This document shows positions 11,901-21,515 of a stretch of 28,587 nucleotides of DNA, in pieces; the first letter of the stretch is position 1; every line of letters starts with the position of its first letter. Where the stretch lies: the NCBI GenBank assembly GCA_001579985.1, contig LRSR01005432.1, positions 1 through 28,587 on the forward strand. Direction: 5' to 3'. The DNA comes from Hypsibius dujardini (Eukaryota; Tardigrada; Eutardigrada; Parachela; Hypsibiidae). The notes beneath the pieces are model-generated. The model did no database searches and was not told where the DNA came from. It saw only the letters and a list, made by a program, of their open reading frames with translations. The position numbers were made by a program, and so were the translations under genes.

Positions 11901-13467
11901 AGCGCTGCACAAACTGGTCGCTGGGGGATTTGATCAGACGATCGCGGCGGAATTGGTTGCCGCGGGCTGCTCACCCGTGGCGCTCTCCAACTTTGGGATG
12001 ACGGCCAGCACGTACGCAGCCAGTAGGCTGGTCGTGTATAATATGCCACCGGCGGAGAAGTTGCTCGAAAATGTGCCGATTATGGATCGGCAGTTGGATA
12101 TGTCATTTAGTTCGGCCAGACATCGTAGCTCCCAGGTTGGTGCTTGAAAGACCGGCAGTAGGCAAGAATAGACCAGCAGATAGATCGACGGGTAGACTAA
12201 CAGACAGACAGACAGCAAGCAGACATACAGACAGACAGGCAAGCAGACATACAGACAGACAGGCAAGCAGACATACAGACAGACAGGCAAGCAGACATAC
12301 AGACAGATACAGTCTTACAGTACTGTACTTCTTCAGACCTAAAAAATTCAAAGCAAAATATTGTTAAAGTAATCACACCGATACTATGCTGTAAAAAGAG
12401 CAATGGCGCAAAATATTTTATCCTGACATCCTTACGAGAAGAAAAATCAAAGAATATTTTGCAAACTATTTTGTAACCACCGTTGAAGAACGATTGATTT
12501 GATGAAAGCACTAACGGCATGTGGTGGCGCAGATTTTTTCGCCCGCTCATGCAGCCAAGAAAGTTACGCATTGGATGGGCATTTCTCAGATTTCGCTTTG
12601 GTTTATCTGTAGGAGATGAGGTAATGTTTTACCCAGTTATATGCTCTATTTTCAGAAACTGTTATAATTTTCAATTATTTACCATTTCCTTATCTCGGTT
12701 GATGTAATTTATGGTTTCGTTTGATTATTTTTAATTATTGTATTTAAACTTGAGGCACTTGAGGCACTTGAGGCACTTTATGAAAATAGTATTCATTTTA
12801 TCTACCGGTAAATTGATATCGAATTTGGTTCGTCCTTTTTTTTAGGGAGCCATCACAATGGACGTGTCGCTCGTTGCCAACCGTCCCAGTTTCGTCTTCC
12901 AATATGGCCTGACCATTCACGCCAAATCTGAAACCTACATCCATCTACGTCCCAGCATCGCTTGGGTCGCACCCCACTGTAAATGTGAGGGCCCCTGCCG
13001 TGACTGCTCCTGCATTCGCAACAACCGCTCATCCCATGTCTTCTCGTCTCGCGGCATCCTGTTGGACAGCTTCGACGACTCCCACCCGATCGTGATGTGC
13101 ACGGCCTTTTGCAGCTGCAGCCAGACGTGCTCGCTGCGGAGTCTCTCCAACTCGGTCAGTCCGAAGATGGAAATCTTTTGGGAGCCGACCAAGAAGACGT
13201 GGCTGGTGAGGACGTTAGAGGAACTGGAGCGCGGCCAGTTTGTGTGCTGTTTGGGCGGGGAAATTGTCCACCCGGAGTACGTGAAGGTGGACAAGCCGCA
13301 TTGGTATCTCTTGTTTTCGAGGATATTCTCCGTGGATGTCTCGAAGATTGCTAATTGCTCAAGGTACAGTGGACGAAGAATAGAGATATACAGGTATTCA
13401 GCTAGACAAGTAGGCAGGCACAAAGGCAGAGAGATAGACACCCAGATAGGCTTGCATGCACACAGGC

Positions 13468-13514
<47 letters not shown>

Positions 13515-13858
13515 TAGACAGATAAATAGATAGATCGATAGATAGATCGCGAGATAGGCGGATAGGTGGAAGAGCGAACCGACGGATGAATGAATGACTG
13601 TTGTTGAGTTGGGTCGGCGAAGATTGAAATGATGTTAATTTATTTTGTAGGTTTTTTGCGGATACTGTTGAACCGAATCTTCGGGTCGTCATGTTCAAGG
13701 AATTTGACCAGACGAAGCCACCTCAAATCGCATTTTTCGCCTCCGAATGGGTGGCGAAAGACGAAATTCTGGGTTACGACAAGCCGAAAAGCTTTCACCT
13801 CGTGCAGAACGTGCTGAAAGATCATTTATTTAACGAGTATCGGTTTGATGGACTGTGA
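8958..13858 (+). CDS. EHMT: EHMT/G9a-like ankyrin + pre-SET + degenerate SET protein (probable pseudo-methyltransferase)
   Basis: Six exons: 8958-9226, 9898-10216, 10379-10755, 11679-12135, 12846-13363 and 13651-13858, giving 715 residues with phases matching. Residues 1-288 are not recognised. Four ankyrin repeats span about 289-430 (SPLGAAVAAKKYELVKLLL, TPLHIAAGQGDIRALQLLL, TPLMYAAEARSLDAVRLLL, SALHKLVAGG). Pre-SET, about 519-569, keeps all nine zinc-cluster cysteines (519, 521, 525, 528, 530, 559, 563, 565, 569). SET, about 585-697, follows G9a in order (FVCCLGGEIV, CSRFFADTVEPNL, PPQIAFFASEW) but lacks the catalytic residues. There is no Cys-rich post-SET. Family role: H3K9 mono/dimethylation; here the ankyrin part may still read histone tails (inference). 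The usual long N-terminus and several ankyrins are missing. An in-frame 66-bp exon at 12554-12619 is possible but unsupported. Confidence 0.9.
10233..10335. repeat. Degenerate CTGT/CTGC tetranucleotide tract
   Basis: CTGT-rich sequence fills EHMT-like intron 2 (10217-10378) almost from donor to acceptor. It is open in several frames only because the unit contains no stop codon. Confidence 0.8.
10756..11678 (+). other. EHMT-like intron 3 (923 bp)
   Basis: The donor is GTAAGG and the acceptor CATTCAG. Splicing joins two ankyrin repeats (ARDGEL-R-TPLHIAAGQG). AT-rich, with an A-rich stretch near 11540-11640 of repeated CTGAAAAA-like words. No further exon seen. Confidence 0.75.
12190..12310. 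repeat. CAGA tract and 24-bp minisatellite
   Basis: A short CAGA run is followed by about 3.9 nearly identical 24-bp units starting at 12217, 12241, 12265 and 12289. Each unit combines AAGCAGACAT with ACAGACAGACAGGC. It lies in EHMT-like intron 4, about 55 bp after the donor at 12136, and apparently arose from a CAGA microsatellite. Confidence 0.9.
13390..13555. repeat. CAGA/GATA tetranucleotide microsatellite
   Basis: It has about 16 uninterrupted CAGA units (13466-13530) with GATA variants on both sides. It lies in EHMT-like intron 5 (13364-13650), which splits the SET domain just before the degenerate NHSCxPN position. Confidence 0.95.
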
Positions 13859-14232
13859 TTGTATTTGTAGAATGGTTTTTGCCGTTCATAAGCACTTTTG
13901 TGTTGTTCTTTCTCATGTTTTATTTAATCTCAGGTGCTGTACAATGTAATTGGGTTCTTATTCTCAACTAATGCCCTGGCGTTGTGAAGTGTTGTCTGCT
14001 TCGGCTCTGTCAAGTCTTTTCATGCGGACTAGCGCACAGTTGCAAGCAAGACCAGCAAAAGAATATATTTGCAAATATAATTTAAATAGAGAGCCAAATG
14101 GTAAGCCATTTTGTATACTGAAATAAGATTATAAACTACTCGCAGAGGAACTAGAGCCACAACTGTGTTGTACGGTACACATGTAACTTCAAGAGGTTTC
14201 GCTCGAGTAAACAGCATTTCAATTTACGCGTA
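13859..14232. other. Spacer between the EHMT-like gene and receptor pseudogene D
   Basis: No gene supported. A 62-residue hydrophobic open frame on the minus strand (14029-14217) lies just beyond the stop of pseudogene D exon 4. It has none of the exon signatures of the receptor family. Confidence 0.4.
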
Positions 14233-14772
14233 TCAGTGGTGGCTACCTTTCAGAATATTCTTTGCCATAACGAGAAAAGACAAGACCAATGTCCACACCT
14301 GTAAGTAGAACCAATCTGAATGCCGTAGTTAATATAAAAGATAAATAGGCGATACTTGTCGACATTCGGTCATGATAGTGCTTGAGCTTCTGACAGATGA
14401 TTGGTTGATTGAGCATTATTTGTTCTCTTTGATCTGATTAGTCAGATCAATCTCATAGCCTTGCCCCTTTCTTTTGTGAGTAGGCCCACTCTTTCATCTG
14501 TGTTCGCTCACACACTGTTGTTGCATCTACAGTAGGTAATTCCCGATTTTTAATGAAGAAAGAGGTGATAACGACAGGCTAACTCAAATTGCCGCAATCT
14601 CCGGAGCAAACGTCATAACTATCGTGACATCAAGATTAGTGTTCGTCAGTCAGTGAATTGGGACATCTCTTGTGACAATGGACAAAAGTTCTAGTACCTT
14701 CGCCTCGTGATGTCCGCTCCTGCAATTGACGACGGCAATGAGAACATGTGTAACCTTCGACAAACCCTGAAG
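14233..14772 (-). pseudogene. Receptor D: 3' fragment of a Gr/GRL gene, disrupted
   Basis: Three exons matching the small C-terminal exons of receptor B. Exon 2, 14698-14772, is 75 bp (GLSKVTHVLIAVV; B has GLAKVARILITIV). Exon 3, about 14531-14618, holds LLRRLRQFELACR, identical to B in these 13 residues. Exon 4, 14233-14298, is 66 bp like B (VWTLVLSFLVMAKNIL; B has IWTTVLSFLIIAKNLL). Exon 3 is broken: its second codon is TGA where B has TGG, and a net loss of 14 bp against B shifts the frame to a TAA. No first exon with membrane segments was found upstream, so it is a decayed 3' remnant closest to B. Acceptor and donor dinucleotides are still present at each exon. Confidence 0.75.
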
Positions 14773-17700
14773 CTGTTAAGGGGAGATGGAAGAAAGGTTT
14801 TGACCGAAACTGAAACAGCTCCACATGATATTAGAGCTCTGGACTTACAGTACTGTAATTCTAAATGATCACGGAGTCTGAGAGGAATCAATGGACACTA
14901 TCTTTAGGGTGCTCTGCTTTGCGCGAGGAATTAACGGCCACGTCATAAAATAGGTCTCAAGATGTAGCCGCAAATGGAAAAAACTTTGAAAAGTGTTCAA
15001 CATTTTAGTGCAGTTCTAACTCTGTAGAATTGGTCATTGGATCATTTGGTTAAGTGATATGGTCTTTAAAGGTTTACATTTAAATTTTTTAATACCTTGC
15101 GGTGCTGGTCTCGGAATTGAAATATTTCAATGAGCGATTTCGGTAAGGTCTTCAGAAGTGACGAAACGGTTTTCAGATTTCGAATAAGTTGAATATTTTC
15201 AAAGATTCCGATTACCGCGCGGTAACATCTTACGAGCTGTTTTTGGCCTGCTCGCTAACTGCGCGCAAATCTCAGAGCATGCAATGAAGGGGCCATTCAC
15301 TCTTCTCTTCGACTGTGCGATCATCTGGTGCTATATGCGGCGTCATAAGGATACAGATCCATTTCACTCTCGCGAAGTGATACCCTCTCCTCTTATAAGT
15401 GAATCCCTGCACTCTCGGATAAGAATTTAATTATCCATTTGCCAAGTAACCCATGATGATTTATTAATATTTTCGATGAGAATAGACATAAATTTCCATA
15501 TAGAAGAGGCAGAGCTTTCTTTCTCTTGCGCTATGTTGCAGCTGTTTGTGTTTTTGGTCTCTTCCCGTTCAGCTGTCTGTTCTGTCTCTCCTCATGTACA
15601 TTTCTTGTGTAATCACTATCCAACTTTACGCTGCCAAGTCAACTCAACTGCTGAATGCCTGAACACATCGGTAGTCTGTGTGTGCCCTATTCCTTCACAT
15701 AATCAGGCAAAACTTTGACTTTGAGCCAGATGACCAGTCAAAGCCGAAACGAACGGCTAGCATTGGCCCGTTTGACGGCTAACGGGCGAAGCTATAAAAA
15801 AAACAATAATCAATTTCGACTAATACGACTGGCCAGCAAAATATTTTGCAGAACATCATTGGTTACAAAGAGCCAATGAAAATTGTTGGTAAAGTTAAAG
15901 CCTGCTGAAATGGATCAGAAGCAGACAGATGTAAAGACCTGCATTGTTATCCCCCTCCCTGAAGTCTTTTACATTTCCGCCGCCTATCGACGCAATTTAT
16001 GAAAATTCCTCAATAAAGCGAGTACTGCACTATGTGTATGAATAGCTGCCTAGAGAGAGACACGGGCCTGCCTCGCTAGCTGTTCGCTTCCTCACGCGAG
16101 TGATGTACCCATTACGTACCCATTGCCCAACCACTTCCACGGACTACCCACAGCTAAAGCAATCAATTGGTTGGTTGACTGGCGATTCTCGGAGATATCT
16201 GATGTCGTCCGGCCTTGATAGCAAACATCTGCGCGCAGAGCTTTGGAAATTCCCATTTCGTCTCGTGTGTGTCCCTTTATCAGAATAAGTGCGAATTTAA
16301 ATGTTTGACAGACTCACGCGATGTGATCTCGTGGGACGTTACGGACTGATGCTTGCGTCAACTTGATTAAAACTGCTCCGTAGAAAGCAATAAGGACTAT
16401 TGATTTGAAGATGCTTTCATTCACTAAACTCCTCTTGGGATAGCTGTCTGGCTCCGCAACCTGGACTCCAATACCAATGATCTCTTGAAATCGTACACCC
16501 TGCAATATTCGAAAACTTCGTGGCACGAGGGGGAAAACTAATTCCGGCACCGCATCAGCAGAATATGACGTCAAATGGTTTGCGTTATGTGTCGTCAATT
16601 AAGCAAGCGACGATTGGAGAGATTTGACAAAATAGCGTTTACAGTACTACTGAATAGCCATGCACTGACCCAAGCCAAGCGGTACAATTCTCATCTCTAA
16701 TATCTGTGAAAGCCCCCCCCCCCCCGAGGAAACGTATCTGGTTGGCAATGGCACATCCCTTTTTGAAGTCAACAACGCTACATGAATCTCCCATATTTAC
16801 TGTCCGAAAATACACGTGAGCTTTATCTAAATACACACATGAAGTTCGAGTACAATTGATACCGATCTGTTAGGGTTAGGGATTGCGTCAATACGTTTAA
16901 CCTCTGTATACTACTGCTATTGCGTCGACACAAAAAGGAGATTGAAACAACACGCTGTAGTGGTAGCGTTAAATTTTTTTTGCTTGCACTACGGCGCTGA
17001 GGTTAAAGCAACAGCGGGCCAAACTTAGCGTAGACGAATCGTCATTATGAATTTTCTCAGAATTTAGAATTCCGTTTAGGTATGAAAAACCCAAAAAAAT
17101 CTGGTAACAAGATGTTACCAAATCGTTAGTAGGGTTGGAATCGGGTTGTAAACTACGTATGAGTGCTTGGAAAAAAGAAAGAGACATTTTGCTTTAAAAA
17201 TGTCGGATTCGAGGCTGTAGGGGGCATCACTTGCTCGTTTGCACACACATCACATCGCAAGTAATTTGACATTGACAAAGTAAACCACAACAACTGAACA
17301 ATTTGCAGCAAGCAATGGGCGAAAAACAAGCACACGGATGCCTTGTTTCCTCTAAATAAGTCACCTTTTATTGTTTGTTTTCTAACTTATCACGTACTGT
17401 ATTGAATTTCATCTCATAGCATTCCCAGTTTTGAAATGTACGGCCGTTTGCAAGATGCTAAATTTGTGATTTCGTCGCGCGGATTATCTGTTAGGAGGGC
17501 CGCACGCGACATGAGGTGTCCTTTTGGCGATGGTTGACCTTTTGCATAGCTGCGCAGACGCTGGTGTTCCGTTATCTAAATTCAATCTGCATAAGGTTGT
17601 TGTTGGACTCTGCAAGGACAAGGATTTGCCCGAATCTGTTGAGTCCCACCTAGCATACAACCTTTTTGAAATACCATCCGACGGTAGCCAAACGGATGTC

Positions 17701-19393
17701 AAGCCTTGTGAATTGCGATTATTGTTTGTTTCGTGCGGTCGACTGATTGTGAATCCTACCGCCGAGTCGCCGGTAGGATCAAATGCTTTGCGGCCATAAT
17801 TACGTCATTCATAATTTGCAATGGGCGTGCTTTGTTGATTGGTTAATTGCCGGCGTTGTTGTTAACGGTCTTTTTTACATATTCCTTTTTCATGTGACCG
17901 AGTTGGAGTAAGATGCCATACGGCGACCTAAAAGCATAGCAAAAGAAATTGCAACAATCGACAGTTATAAAACCAGCTAAAAAAACCGGCAAAAACGTGG
18001 AAAAGGAAAAAACAAAAAAAAGGAGCGTTTTGTGTTGCTTGGTTGTTTTTCTTTTCCTGCTTTTGGGAAGAATGAAGTTTTTGTTGTACAGGCGTTTTGT
18101 ACTTACGTGAAAGTTGCGACATGTGCGCCCCCTGTTTCCCTCGCTGCGGCAACTTAAAAGAGATTTTACGAGTGGGTCAAGTTGAAAATTTTACCTCGTA
18201 CTCTTCGAATGCCAAGGACTTCTTCCGTAAATAAATCAACGAAATTTAAATTTCTGCCATTTATTTTCTTTCAGTTTCCTTATCGAAAAATATCGTCATG
18301 AAATGAGATGAAGTTTCGAACTTTACTGTTGGCATGCGCGACGGGCTTGTTGACCGAGTTTTTTGTGTAGCCTGCTTCCTCCGCACCAATATTCATGCTT
18401 TTATCAGCAGTATCCGATATTCTAAAATTTAGTTTTGCGGTAAAAAAAATTAAATTGCGTGTAAATGTATGTTTTAGAAGAACCTGCCTACAGTTGCAAA
18501 TGTCAAGAATGAGAAGCATGCAGTTTTCCAAGCATCTAGATTTGGGGAATCTAAGTACAGTAGTCCTGGAAATGGAATAGACTGACCAGGGTCCAGTGAA
18601 AAAAATGTGCCCAACTCCGATTTTACGACTGGCCGTAAGCTCCATTGCTCTTTACGGCGCGTGTAAGGCTGACGCCGTAAACTTAAGTGAAGATCCGCTC
18701 ATTCGCAATTTTTATTATTTGTCAGTTGTAAATTACGACTACGCTACGATTACAGCGTGTTGCTTCAACCTCCCTAGAGACTTAGCCGACGGGACGCATA
18801 TCCCGCACGCGCATTTCCATTGTGAATAAATTGCAATTTGGGTTGGGGTGGTATCGGATTCGTTGTCTCCCAAGTCACAACCGTACGCTCAATAGGGGCA
18901 CTAAAGATGCCGCAACGTGGGAGGGATCTTAAGTTACACACCTCAAGCAATACCACAAACTGTGCGCTTGCGGTACGAAGCACGTGTTCTGTTCACGCTG
19001 AAAAGCTGGATAGTCCTATAATGCAACATAGCTCGCACCGGTTATAGCCGTATGACCCGCTTGCACTTGCCAGGCAAACTATGCAAACGATGAGCGCTAT
19101 CAAAATTGTATTTGTGTTTGGGGGCGGGGGACGGGGATAAGACTAGAGTAACTCAAATTGAAGAACGTAAAATGACATTTTTGCAGAATATTTATGTTTC
19201 AGCTTTAAAACGATCCAATCCAATAAGATGTCAAGAAATACATCGATCATTCACTTCTGCTGTTATGAATCCCGGAAACAGATAGTTAACTTGTGATATT
19301 ATATGCAGACACTGATCGGTTCGCATCTCTCCGTCTGCCATCGTCGCAGCAGTTCTAAGTTTTACGCCACCAGTTGAGCGGACAATCATAAAT
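14773..19393. other. Long region without a supported gene
   Basis: About 4.6 kb. Contents: two 8-mers of the TACAGTAC/GTACTGTA type and a perfect 12-bp palindrome of the same motif (14846-14857); a dispersed-repeat copy (about 16231-16290) matching 25187-25249; a 13-base C run (16713-16725); and a hairpin (17756-17778). Open frames that I could not assign: minus 16314-16598 (94 residues, hydrophobic C-terminal half), plus 17524-17799 (91 residues), plus 18596-18829 (77 residues, N-terminus like a signal peptide) and minus 18280-18645 (121 residues). None shows clear homology, and some may be decayed receptor sequence. Confidence 0.5.
16713..16725. repeat. Poly-C run (13 C)
   Basis: An uninterrupted run of 13 C on the plus strand in non-coding DNA. 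The overlapping minus-strand frame with four glycines is an artefact of it. Its length is prone to sequencing error. Confidence 0.9.
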
Positions 19394-21515
19394 ATGAACG
19401 GCTGCGATTCCAAAATTTATCAAACCATCATCCTGGAATTTGTTGGCTTCTTACCTCTTCCAACAAATCAACTGAACATCGGCGTTCAAAATGTTTACCG
19501 TTCTAAATTGATTTCACTGGTCCGTGCTAGCCCCGCCATCCTACTTTTAACCGGTGCGTTCTACTTTACCTACATTCAGGGCGCGTTGTCGTATTATGAA
19601 ATTTTTATGATTACATCGACCAACCTTCGTGTCAACCCACTGCTCTCCGCCTTGGTTGACCTTCCTTATGGCGCGATCAACCTCCGTGGACTGTTGGTTC
19701 TCGCACTGTTTTTCTACAAACGTCACTCCTGGCATGAATTGGCTCGGCAGACCCAGGTCCTGCTGCACCTGGCATGCCCCGTCACAGCAATCAATCATCT
19801 CCCCCGTAAAGCCATGACGTATCTCTCGGGATCCTTACTTTTCCTCACTGCTAGTGGGCACGTGATTTTTGAAGCGGTGGAATGGTGCTACACTTGGAAT
19901 CCGGGCAGTCCCTCTGCCACCCTTCCGGCGTTCTCCGCAATTTCGACGGTACCGGTGCTCAAGGAGGCTTATGCATGGCCATTCCTGACTCTGTACTTTT
20001 GTTTTTCCACCGTACCCTTCGTTCTGTCCCAGCAGGTCTACGTCTGCGCGATCGTTCTTGCAAGATGTCTGCACAAGGTCCTCGCTACCTTGGAGCAGGA
20101 GCTGCTGAGCGAAAGTAGACGGTGGGAGCAATATGCTCGCCCATCCAGTCTAGACAATTTGGCTAGGAAGGTTGCCACGTGGGAGTACCTTCATGTCCGA
20201 ACCGTTTTGATGGTGCAGGCAATGAATCAGTTCTTTGGCGAGATTTTCCTGGTGACTTACCTTTTAGACGTGCTTGTGGCGGTGTGTTTCGCAACTCAGT
20301 TAATCGGTGAGGAGACAGATCATTCTCTCTTGTTCTATTTTGTTTGGCTTGGGAGTTTCGTATTGTTTGGTGCGTATGCGATGCTCTTGCCGCTTCCATT
20401 CGTGCTCCTGAACAGCCAGGTACCCAATTCCTAGTTGCAGCGTTGTACGCCAATACACCAGTTGGTCCCGCAAGGTTCCTTCTAATTTCTGCTTTAATCG
20501 AAGGGTTGCCGCTTAGCTGATGCGATTCATGCCCTGACGAACCGTTTTTGTGAGAGCAATTCAGCGGCAGAACCGGAAAATTTAGTAAGCTATTTTACAT
20601 TCATAGTCCATGTCAGATCACTATAGAAAGCCACTTGAATTGAGTAAACTCCTCCCCCTTTGCCAGAACGACTATAAACATCTTTTTTACAATGTTAGAA
20701 GGACCCTTTAAATCAGCGTTATTTTAGAGTGTGGTCTGGCAAGAATAGTTTAACATGCCAGAGCAGACAATCTGACATCTTTTGGCCTGTCATTTGACAC
20801 GGACTGCGGACGTAGCATTGATTAGTGGTAGTTGTAGGACTGCTTAAAGTAAACTTTTACTTCTGGTAAAGGTCGTAATGGCTGTTGTATCAGGTTAGGG
20901 CATTTCGTTTTCAACCAATAATACAATAAAAGAATTTAAAAAAAGACATGTAAAGAACACCTTTTATTTAAAGTAATACCAATAATTAGCTTAAATAAAT
21001 CAGAACGCGCAAACGATAGACACACACAGATACCTAGTGTTTTTAGTTACAATTCAGGTCACTCTTTAGTGGCGTTGCTTGAAATTTTGTAAGCGTAATT
21101 GGATGAGATCGAGCTGTCAGATATTTCATCGCCAGCATGTCTTCTTTTACTAAGGGCTACCGATGCGCTCTACTTGATAGCCTCGAAGGGTTCGAAGATG
21201 CTTCGCGGAACTATGCCTGCCTCTTGACTGGACTGGACATTGTTAGCTTTTCTCGTGGCATCATTACAGGAGTATGTGCGCAAACTTCTGCAAATTGATG
21301 CTGAAAAAATGACCATACTCGGCTCACAATCAGTACAGAGTTGATGCATTATCAAAAGCAGTGACTGATTACTTGTTTTGTTTGTCTTTTCGCACTAGAC
21401 GGTCACAATGATCCTGACCTTCCTCTTGTTAGCTGGTGATATTCTATCGAAGCCCCTGCCCTTGCCAGCAACTACATTAGCTTTTCAGAATTTGTCAAAT
21501 AACTTCACGTCCTAA
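19394..21515 (+). CDS. Receptor A: gustatory-receptor-like (Gr/GRL) 7TM protein
   Basis: Four exons: 19394-20419, 20504-20584, 21155-21271 and 21399-21515, giving 446 residues, all introns phase 0. Exon 1 holds six hydrophobic segments: about 38-64, 96-108, 141-162, 195-226, 279-304 and 311-340. It also has the family-shared words INLRGLL, VPFVLSQQVY and FGAYAMLLPLPFVLL. Exon 2 (27 aa, LADAIHALTNRF), exon 3 (39 aa, FEDASRNYACLL then FSRGIITG) and exon 4 (38 aa, TVTMILTFLLLAGDIL, segment 7) match those of B and C in length and position. Insect-type Gr proteins are ligand-gated channels with an intracellular N-terminus; the ligand cannot be inferred. The start fits because LEFVGFLP lies near the N-terminus in all copies. 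The terminal TYhhhhhQF motif is absent. Exons 2-4 are new inferences. Confidence 0.85.
20585..21154 (+). other. Receptor A intron 2 (570 bp)
   Basis: The donor is GTAAGC. The acceptor TACTAAG has a strong TCTTCTTTT tract before it. Both ends are phase 0. An alternative acceptor at 21120 would break the frame. No other feature seen. Confidence 0.65.

Noticed and set aside
11934-12571. Several long minus-strand frames rich in Val-Cys-Leu
   Set aside because: They arise from the CAGA/24-bp repeat and lie over an EHMT-like exon and intron.
12554-12619. Possible 66-bp in-frame exon between EHMT-like exons 4 and 5
   Set aside because: It has AG and GT borders and matching phase, but the translation has no counterpart in EHMT proteins. 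Direct joining of exons 4 and 5 already gives a sensible link.
18596-18829. 77-residue frame with an N-terminus like a signal peptide
   Set aside because: Length is near chance. No homology and no splice or regulatory support, so it is mentioned only as intergenic content.
19547-20453. Minus-strand and other-frame open frames over receptor A
   Set aside because: Shadows of the long coding exon; no family resemblance.
21122-21154. Longer receptor A exon 3 starting YF, matching a YF upstream of receptor C exon 3
   Set aside because: No acceptor gives phase 0 there. The acceptors at 21154 (A) and 26868 (C) have strong pyrimidine tracts and give equal 39-residue exons.
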